Assembly: GCF_938015785.1 (NCBI RefSeq)
Contig: NZ_CALLWC010000012.1
Coordinates: 1 to 10,564, forward strand
DNA from: an uncultured Campylobacter sp.
Lineage (GTDB): Bacteria; Campylobacterota; Campylobacteria; Campylobacterales; Campylobacteraceae
Direction of reading: 5' to 3'
Length of the DNA: 10,564 bases
Below are positions 6,329 to 10,564 of this stretch, piece by piece (the first letter of the stretch is position 1; the number at the start of each line of letters is the position of its first letter). The notes below the pieces were generated by a model, which saw nothing but the letters and a program-made list of their open reading frames with translations, did no database searches and was not told where the DNA came from. A program made the position numbers and the translations under genes.

Positions 6329-7613
6329 GCAAAAATTCCATAAATTTTAAATTTAGCTCCACGCGCGCGTTCAAATCGCCCTTCTCAAAAGCGTTCAGCC
6401 CATCAAAAAGCACTAAAATTCGCTCTTTTATCGCGCTCAAAAACTCCGCTTCGCTTGAAATTTTAAAATCTGTATTTGCGAGATATTTTGATTTGTCGCC
6501 CGCTTGTCTCGCAGCCCCGAGATGTCGCGCTGCTTCAGGCTGGCGCAGGGCGGAATTTTGAGCACCAGAAGAAGCAAAACTTCCAGCTTGCATATCCTGT
6601 GCGGCAGAATTGCGAAGCTGCGGCGTGGCGAGCTCATCGTCTCGCACCTCAGGCGTCGTAAAATTCTGCGGCTGCGAAACGAAATTTTGCTGCTGCACGG
6701 CAGCATTTCGGATCTCTAGTGCGGCGAAATTTTGAGCTTGAAGCGACGCTAAATCCTGCTTTTTAGAATGCGCCGTACCGAAATAATCGTCAACTTCGTT
6801 TTCTTTGAAATCAGAGCCAGACCCAAAATCGTCATTGCTTAGCTCCTTAAAATGCGCGCCTAAAATACGAGGCGTCAAATCTTGCTTACTTTGGGAGTCG
6901 TCATCCGTAGAATTTAGCGCTAATTCAAAATCTTTACTTTCGGCAGAGCTTTGCGCTATGCTTGCGTCCCTGCTTTGCGGCGAAGCAAACCCATTCATAT
7001 CACTGCCTAGACTATCGTAAATTTCGCCTGCGATGCCCGATAAATCACGAAAGCTTTCGTCAAATTTTGCGGTGGAGCTTTTTAAAATTTCATCGTTTGC
7101 AAAGGTGGAATTTTTGCCATTTACAGAAGCGGAATTTATAAAATTTTCTTCATTTAAAGAGACGGAGGCCACGGAATTTTCACTGCTTGTAAGATCAGAG
7201 TTTTTAAAATTCTCCTCGCCTGAAAAAGTAAAATTTTCATCTTTTGCGGCAGATTTTTTTAAAGTAGCGCCCGCCGTAAATTCCGTGCTGCTATGTGCAG
7301 AGTTCTTGCGTGCCAGGGCATTTGAATGATCTAGGACGGAATTTAAAGCATTCGATGAAACAAAGCGCGAAGTAAAATTTTGCGCGTTTGGTGAGGCGAT
7401 ATCCGGCACAGATGTAGAATTTAAGGCATCAGGTGCAATGAGATCTGGCGCAAAAGAAGCGGGGTTTAAAGTATCCTGCGAAGCCTGCGCTTCTGCTTCA
7501 GCGCTGTTTGCATTCACAGCCCCCTCTTGCTGCGCCGCCAAATCTTGCGCGCGCTTTTGCGCTTTCATCTCATTTACTGCTTCGATGATATCTTCTAGTT
7601 CATTTTCATACAT
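6288..7613 (-). CDS. CiaD-like protein with a greatly expanded low-complexity centre
   Basis: Residues 1-30 (MYENELEDIIEAVNEMKAQ and on) form a charged helix, and residues of about 387-441 form a conserved-looking helical domain (FLSAIKERILVLFDGLNAFE, then FMEFLLASIENRLENL). The gene directly precedes cca. In C. jejuni, as I recall, the gene before cca encodes CiaD (Cj0788), an invasion-related effector with a similar C terminus, so I infer an ortholog. Here the roughly 350 residues between the ends are rich in S, N, A, D, E and Q with almost no hydrophobic core, hence likely disordered. They include 13-residue (59-96) and 7-residue (about 294-320) imperfect repeats. There is no signal peptide, as expected for an effector exported by the flagellar system. 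The start is ATG at 7613, preferred to TTG at 7616, and overlaps the upstream stop by 8 nt. The C. jejuni protein is far shorter by memory. The effector role is not shown by this sequence. Confidence 0.6.
   Translation of the reverse strand: MYENELEDIIEAVNEMKAQKRAQDLAAQQEGAVNANSAEAEAQASQDTLNPASFAPDLIAPDALNSTSVPDIASPNAQNFTSRFVSSNALNSVLDHSNALARKNSAHSSTEFTAGATLKKSAAKDENFTFSGEENFKNSDLTSSENSVASVSLNEENFINSASVNGKNSTFANDEILKSSTAKFDESFRDLSGIAGEIYDSLGSDMNGFASPQSRDASIAQSSAESKDFELALNSTDDDSQSKQDLTPRILGAHFKELSNDDFGSGSDFKENEVDDYFGTAHSKKQDLASLQAQNFAALEIRNAAVQQQNFVSQPQNFTTPEVRDDELATPQLRNSAAQDMQAGSFASSGAQNSALRQPEAARHLGAARQAGDKSKYLANTDFKISSEAEFLSAIKERILVLFDGLNAFEKGDLNARVELNLKFMEFLLASIENRLENLSK
6655..6717. repeat. 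21-nt degenerate repeat inside the CiaD-like gene
   Basis: Three adjacent 21-nt plus-strand units start at 6655, 6676 and 6697, with cores cgtaaaattctgcggctgc, acgaaattttgctgctgc and gcagcatttcggatctct. A related copy, gcggcgaaattttgagc, follows from about 6721. On the minus strand they encode QNF-type heptads (QNFAALE, QQNFVSQP, QNFTTPE). The core AAATTyTGC resembles the core of the 15-nt repeats near 4430. Confidence 0.55.
7326..7439. repeat. 39-nt imperfect tandem repeat inside the CiaD-like gene
   Basis: The minus-strand translation reads IAPDALNSTSVPD (residues 59-71), IASPNAQNFTSRF (72-84) and VSSNALNSVLDH (85-96, one codon shorter), followed by a partial SNALARKNS. On the plus strand each unit has an AATTTAAxGCAT or related core. 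The period is a multiple of three, so copy-number change would not break the frame. Confidence 0.55.
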
Positions 7614-7848
7614 CAATTAGCCACCTCTTAAATTCCGCTTGTTTGCGCGCATCGACGCTTAAAAAGCGCTCCAGCATCGCCATATTAACGCCCGAGCTTA
7701 CCCGGTGATTTAAATTTAGCCGCGCAAAAAGCACAGCCGCATCGCCATCTTGGGGATTATCGCGTAAAATACCGCGGCAAATCCGCATTGCGCCGTAGAT
7801 ATCGCCTTTTTTCTCAAGCTCCATAGCGTATGCTAGTGCGCCATTCAA
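7606..7848 (-). CDS. Short TPR-like protein, 80 residues, unknown function
   Basis: The sequence ALAYAMELEKKGDIYGAMRICR, then GILRDNPQDGDAAVLFARL, reads as one tetratricopeptide-like helix pair: alanines at the expected positions, G-D between helices, and a final NP. A third helix follows (MLERFLSVDARKQAEFKRWL). Single-TPR proteins usually bind other proteins, so a chaperone-like or partner role for the following CiaD-like product is imaginable but unsupported. The start is TTG at 7848, chosen because AGGAG sits 6 nt upstream and because the next in-frame ATG, eight codons on, would cut the first helix. It begins 9 nt after the leuB stop, and its TGA overlaps the CiaD-like start by 8 nt, so it is likely translated with its neighbours. 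I know no established gene name. There is no signal peptide or membrane segment. Confidence 0.75.
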   Translation of the reverse strand: MNGALAYAMELEKKGDIYGAMRICRGILRDNPQDGDAAVLFARLNLNHRVSSGVNMAMLERFLSVDARKQAEFKRWLIDV

Positions 7849-7857
7849 AGCTAGCTC

Positions 7858-8928
7858 CTAAGCCTTAGCCGCGTAATCTGCAATGATCGAGCCGATCTCT
7901 GCAGTCGAGCAAATTTCTTTGGCGTCGTACTGCGCGATATCCTTGGTGCGGTATCCGTCGCGAAGCACGGCGCGTACGGCAAGCTCGATCGCTTCTGCCG
8001 CTTCATTCTCGCCGAATGCGTATTTTAGCATCATCGCCGCGCTTAAGATCGTAGCGATCGGGTTTGCGATCCCCTGCCCCGCGATATCGGGCGCGCTGCC
8101 GTGAATCGGCTCGTAAATTCCCACCTTGCCGCCGATACTCGCACTCGGAAGCAGCCCGATCGAGCCACAGATCATACTCGCTTCGTCGCTTAAAATATCG
8201 CCGAATAAATTCTCAGTCAAAATCACATCAAACTGCGCTGGCGCCCGCACTAGCTGCATCGCGGCGTTATCGACGTACATAAACTCTAAATTTATCCCAG
8301 CATAGTTTTTCGCTAGCTCGCTTACGACTTCGCGCCACAGCTGGCTTGTTTCAAGCACGTTGGCCTTATCCACGAGCGTTATCTTTTTGTTTCGCAAAAG
8401 CGCAGCCTCAAACGCGACCTTAGCCACGCGCTCGATCTCAGAGACGTTGTAGCACATCGTATTTAGCGCATCCTTTTCGTTTTTAACGCGCGGCTGCCCG
8501 AAATAAATCCCGCCCGTAAGCTCACGCACCACCATTATATCGACGCCTTTGATGATCTCAGGCTTTAGCGTCGAAGCGTTTATCAGCTCATCAAAAATCA
8601 TCGCAGGACGCAAATTTGCAAACGCTCCAAGCTCCTTGCGAATCTTAAGCAGTCCGCTTTCGGGGCGCAGTTCGCGCGGCAAGCCGTCCCATTTAGCGCC
8701 GCCGATCGCACCGAAAAGCACCGCATCGCTTGATTTAGCGGTATTTAGCGTTTCATCCGGAAGCGGAACGCCCATAATATCGATCGCCGCGCCGCCCATC
8801 AAGCGGTAGTCAAAATTTAGCTCAAAATTAAATTTATGGCTTACGGCATCGAGCACCTTGATCGCTTCTTCGATGATCTCAGGGCCGATTCCGTCGCCTT
8901 TTATCACGCATACGTCGTATTTTTTCAT
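7858..8928 (-). CDS. leuB: 3-isopropylmalate dehydrogenase
   Basis: LeuB oxidises and decarboxylates (2R,3S)-3-isopropylmalate with NAD to 2-oxoisocaproate, the step before the final transamination to leucine. At 356 residues it has the family's normal length. Visible motifs are GDGIGPE (11-17), the substrate-binding arginines R97, R107 and R135 within GLLKIRKELGAFANLRP and RELTGGIYFG, catalytic Y142 and K188 (VDKAN), the metal-binding aspartates D220 (YVDNAAMQ), D244 and D248 (GDILSDEAS), and the NAD-binding EPIHGSAPDIAG (273-284). All key residues are present. The ATG at 8928 has AAGGA upstream with a 6-nt spacer. leuD ends 9 nt before it, so the two are co-transcribed. Isocitrate or tartrate dehydrogenase relatives are unlikely given the ELTGGIYFG loop typical of LeuB. 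Confidence 0.97.
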   Translation of the reverse strand: MKKYDVCVIKGDGIGPEIIEEAIKVLDAVSHKFNFELNFDYRLMGGAAIDIMGVPLPDETLNTAKSSDAVLFGAIGGAKWDGLPRELRPESGLLKIRKELGAFANLRPAMIFDELINASTLKPEIIKGVDIMVVRELTGGIYFGQPRVKNEKDALNTMCYNVSEIERVAKVAFEAALLRNKKITLVDKANVLETSQLWREVVSELAKNYAGINLEFMYVDNAAMQLVRAPAQFDVILTENLFGDILSDEASMICGSIGLLPSASIGGKVGIYEPIHGSAPDIAGQGIANPIATILSAAMMLKYAFGENEAAEAIELAVRAVLRDGYRTKDIAQYDAKEICSTAEIGSIIADYAAKA

Positions 8929-8937
8929 CTAAATTCC

Positions 8938-9420
8938 TTACAAGTTTATCTTTGTTTTTGCATAATTTATCGCTCCGCCGGCATCAAGGAGCTTTTGCAT
9001 AAACTCAGGTATCGCGCCGAATTTATACTGAGTTTTTTGAGTTAAATTTTTAATTACGCCGCCCTTTAGATCGATGCTAAGCTCGTCGCCCTGCGCGATC
9101 TTATCCGTCTCGTCGCATTCGAGGATCAAAAAACCCGTGTTGAAGCTGTTTCGATAAAAAATCCTAGCGAAGTTTTTTGCGATCACGCATGAAATTCCGG
9201 CAGCCTTAAGCGCCATCGGTGCGTGCTCGCGCGAGCTGCCGCAGCCAAAATTTTTCCCCGCTACGATGATGTCGCCGCGAGCTATTTTGGACGAAAAATC
9301 CCTGTCCGCATCCTCCATAATGTGCGTCGCAAGCACCGCCGCATCGGAGGTATTTAGGTAGCGCGCCGCGATAATAATGTCAGTGTCGATATCATCGCCG
9401 AATTTCCATACTTTTGCCAT
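8938..9420 (-). CDS. leuD: 3-isopropylmalate dehydratase small subunit (short LeuD type)
   Basis: LeuD is the small swivel subunit of isopropylmalate isomerase. With the iron-sulfur large subunit LeuC it converts 2-isopropylmalate to 3-isopropylmalate. At 160 residues this is the short LeuD2/archaeal-like type, rather than the roughly 200-residue enterobacterial type. Motifs are VWKFGDDIDTDIIIAARYL (4-22), GKNFGCGSSREHAP (55-68) with the conserved GCGSSREHAP loop, and FARIFYRNSFNTG (84-96). It is intact. The start ATG at 9420 is preceded by AAGGCGG. It is the first gene of the minus-strand run, with its promoter presumably in the region shared with rpoD. LeuC must be supplied from elsewhere, as leuC is not adjacent here. 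The short subunit is also shared with homoaconitase-type and citramalate-pathway dehydratases, but the adjacent leuB supports the leucine role. Confidence 0.93.
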   Translation of the reverse strand: MAKVWKFGDDIDTDIIIAARYLNTSDAAVLATHIMEDADRDFSSKIARGDIIVAGKNFGCGSSREHAPMALKAAGISCVIAKNFARIFYRNSFNTGFLILECDETDKIAQGDELSIDLKGGVIKNLTQKTQYKFGAIPEFMQKLLDAGGAINYAKTKINL

Positions 9421-9452
9421 ATTTCCGCCTTAAATTTTAAAATAGATGTGCG

Positions 9453-9458
9453 ATTTTA
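9453..9458 (-). promoter_or_regulatory. Candidate -10 box of the leuD-leuB transcript
   Basis: On the minus strand TTTGTCGGTAAAATCGC lies about 33 nt upstream of the leuD ATG. TAAAAT matches TATAAT at five of six positions, and the preceding TCGG matches the bases before the rpoD TATAAT box (TTTCGGTATAATC). Transcription would start near 9446, leaving a leader of about 26 nt that contains the Shine-Dalgarno AAGGCGG (9431-9425). No -35 is evident. Confidence 0.4.
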
Positions 9459-9615
9459 CCGACAAATTTATTAAAATCCGCTCAATCGCTCCGATATGAG
9501 GGTGGAATTCCTCGCCTAGAATTTAGGGCTAAATTTAAACGCAAGAGCGCAGAGATAGGGAGTGCGGAGGCGTTAAATTTTAAATCGGCGGCGTAAAGGA
9601 TGCGGAATTTCGGCG

Positions 9616-9651
9616 CGCTAATTTTCGTCTTGCAAGCACGAAATTTTAGCG
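9616..9651. other. Hairpin-forming inverted repeat in the leuD-rpoD intergenic region
   Basis: The arms are CGCTAATTTTCGT (9616-9628) and ACGAAATTTTAGCG (9638-9651), separated by CTTGCAAGC. They pair as 6 bp, a small T/TT internal loop, then 6 bp. It is not followed by a T-run on either strand, so a terminator is unlikely; it may be a protein-binding site or part of an RNA. Confidence 0.5.
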
Positions 9652-9675
9652 GGCAATCTTAAATTTAGCTAAAAA

Positions 9676-9681
9676 TATAAT
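9676..9681 (+). promoter_or_regulatory. Possible upstream rpoD promoter (-10 box) beside a palindrome
   Basis: A perfect TATAAT lies between the 10-bp palindrome TTTAGCTAAA (9664-9673) and the 18-bp palindrome CTAAATTTTAAAATTTAG (9682-9699). A start would fall inside the second palindrome, the position of a typical repressor operator. The surroundings are so AT-rich that chance is a real alternative. Confidence 0.3.
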
Positions 9682-9777
9682 CTAAATTTTAAAATTTAGC
9701 CTAATTTCTAGAATTTGAAAAATCATTAAATTTAGATAGTTCATGCCGTATATAAGCAAAAATAAAGAGCGTTTCGG

Positions 9778-9783
9778 TATAAT
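9778..9783 (+). promoter_or_regulatory. Main candidate promoter of rpoD (-10 box)
   Basis: GTTTCGGTATAATCC carries a perfect TATAAT at 9778-9783 with T-rich and GG bases just upstream, the common Campylobacter sigma-70 form without a recognisable -35. Transcription would begin near 9790, giving a leader of about 37 nt with the Shine-Dalgarno AAGGAG at 9816-9821. Confidence 0.55.
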
Positions 9784-9826
9784 CCGATTTTCCAAAACCA
9801 AATACACAACGACACAAGGAGATTTT

Positions 9827-10564
9827 ATGGCGAGCCCAAAAGACGCCTTAACGCCCATCGAGCAGTTCTTCGACGAAAATCAGAAAAGCTACATCACCTA
9901 CGAAAGACTGATAAAATTTTTCGACAAAGCCCCCACTGCGACGGCCGTTAAGAAGGTCGAAGCGCTTACGAAAAAATTCGACGTCGAGCTGATCTCCGCC
10001 GCAGAAATCTCCAAAATCAAAAATTTAGAGGACGCGAAACTCAAAGAAGCCACGCAAAAAAAGCTGCTGGACGAGGGCTGGGACGAGGAGTTTGATCTAT
10101 CCAGCGACGTCGAGCTTTTGGAGTGGAGCCGTTCGGACAGCCCTGTGCGGATGTATCTGCGCGAAATGGGACAGATCCCGCTGTTAACGAAAGAAGAAGA
10201 GATCGAGATCAGCAAAAAAATCGAGCTCGGCGAGGACATCATCATCGACGCGTTTTGCTCGGTGCCGTACTTAATAGACTTCATTTTAGACTATAAAGAG
10301 CCGCTCATCAACCGCGAACGCCGCGTCAAGGAGCTTTTCAAGAGCTTTGACGACAGCGACGAAGAGGGTGAAGAGGAGGACGAAGAGGAACTATCGGAGG
10401 AGGATTACGACGACGAGGAGGATGAGGAGAGCGCGGACGAGGCGAAGCAAAAGCGCTCTAGAAAGAACGATAAGCGCGCTCTAAAGGTCATCGAAAGCTT
10501 CAAGGCTCTTGAAAAAGCCAAAAAGGACTGGATGAAATTTGCCGAGAAAAACGCCGAGGCAATC
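9827..10564 (+). CDS. rpoD: RNA polymerase primary sigma factor RpoD (sigma-70), N-terminal part
   Basis: RpoD directs RNA polymerase to housekeeping promoters. The first 246 codons are in the window and the frame stays open to the last base. Residues 1-60 (IEQFFDENQKSYITYERLI and on) form region 1.1, the DNA-mimicking inhibitory domain. Residues 105-135 contain region 1.2 with DSPVRMYLREMGQIPLL and EEEIEISKKIE, the hallmark of primary sigma factors. Then follows the variable non-conserved region, with an acidic tract at about 176-205 composed largely of E and D, followed by a basic segment (KQKRSRKNDKR) and a helical stretch before region 2. Regions 2 to 4 lie outside. The ATG at 9827 has AAGGAG (9816-9821) with a 5-nt spacer. 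It is transcribed away from leuD. No break or odd residue is seen in the visible part. Confidence 0.96.
   Translation, partial: MASPKDALTPIEQFFDENQKSYITYERLIKFFDKAPTATAVKKVEALTKKFDVELISAAEISKIKNLEDAKLKEATQKKLLDEGWDEEFDLSSDVELLEWSRSDSPVRMYLREMGQIPLLTKEEEIEISKKIELGEDIIIDAFCSVPYLIDFILDYKEPLINRERRVKELFKSFDDSDEEGEEEDEEELSEEDYDDEEDEESADEAKQKRSRKNDKRALKVIESFKALEKAKKDWMKFAEKNAEAI

Larger units (their letters stand above)
9421..9826. other. 406-nt divergent intergenic region between leuD and rpoD
   Basis: No convincing gene is present. The region is AT-rich with frequent AAATTTAG words (for example 9661-9668, 9692-9699 and 9728-9735). It contains a candidate leuD promoter, two TATAAT boxes facing rpoD, a hairpin at 9616-9651 and an 18-bp palindrome at 9682-9699. 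The stretch 9500-9615 (purine-rich, with gcgg-aattt-cgg words) resembles the repeat cores found in the two repeat-bearing genes. No tRNA or recognisable small RNA is seen. Confidence 0.7.

Noticed and set aside
6437..6719. Open frames on both strands inside the CiaD-like gene
   Set aside because: They are shadows in low-stop repetitive DNA, without ribosome binding sites or family resemblance.
9600..9662. 20-codon open frame starting at the ATG at 9600
   Set aside because: There is no spaced Shine-Dalgarno (AAAGG touches the ATG) and the length is within chance. It reads RNF twice only because of the AAATTT words.
9898..10284. 128-codon Ser-rich frame antisense to rpoD
   Set aside because: It lies wholly inside the certain rpoD coding sequence, and the serine-rich composition is what the complement of an acidic, GA-rich coding strand yields.

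Overview
The window looks like a chromosomal segment of a Campylobacter with moderate GC, of the C. gracilis / concisus / curvus / rectus type. The signs are the strongly Campylobacter-like GlyS, Cca, LeuB, LeuD and RpoD proteins, a CiaD-like gene next to cca (the arrangement I recall from C. jejuni), frequent AAATTTAGC words, and -10 boxes without a clear -35. The species cannot be fixed from the sequence alone.

Nearly everything from 9420 down to 1 is read from the minus strand as one tightly packed run: leuD, leuB, a short TPR-like gene, a long CiaD-like gene, cca, an unrecognised repeat-built gene, trmL, a secreted endonuclease/exonuclease/phosphatase-family nuclease, a 44-residue single-pass membrane protein, glyS, and the 5' part of a probable cas6 that leaves the window at base 1. 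Most junctions are overlaps (4, 8, 8, 13, 17 and 41 nt) or gaps of 9 nt, so long co-transcripts and translational coupling are likely. Several genes start with TTG or GTG behind an AGGAG Shine-Dalgarno. The only larger gaps in the run are 49 nt (cca to the repeat gene) and 71 nt (glyS to cas6).

On the plus strand, 9827-10564 is the N-terminal third of rpoD, the housekeeping sigma factor. It is divergent from leuD across a 406-nt AT-rich region that holds two TATAAT boxes, an 18-bp perfect palindrome and a hairpin.

Functionally the run mixes leucine biosynthesis (leuD, leuB; no leuC or leuA here), tRNA maturation and charging (cca, trmL, glyS), a possible host-interaction effector (CiaD-like) and CRISPR RNA processing (cas6). 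The parts most worth a second look are: (1) the leader between glyS and cas6, whose complementary segments are ordered like an H-type pseudoknot ending at the cas6 Shine-Dalgarno; (2) the 252-codon gene built on 15- and 30-nt degenerate repeats; and (3) the CiaD-like gene, whose centre is a long disordered insert containing 21- and 39-nt in-frame repeats with the same AAATTT-type core.
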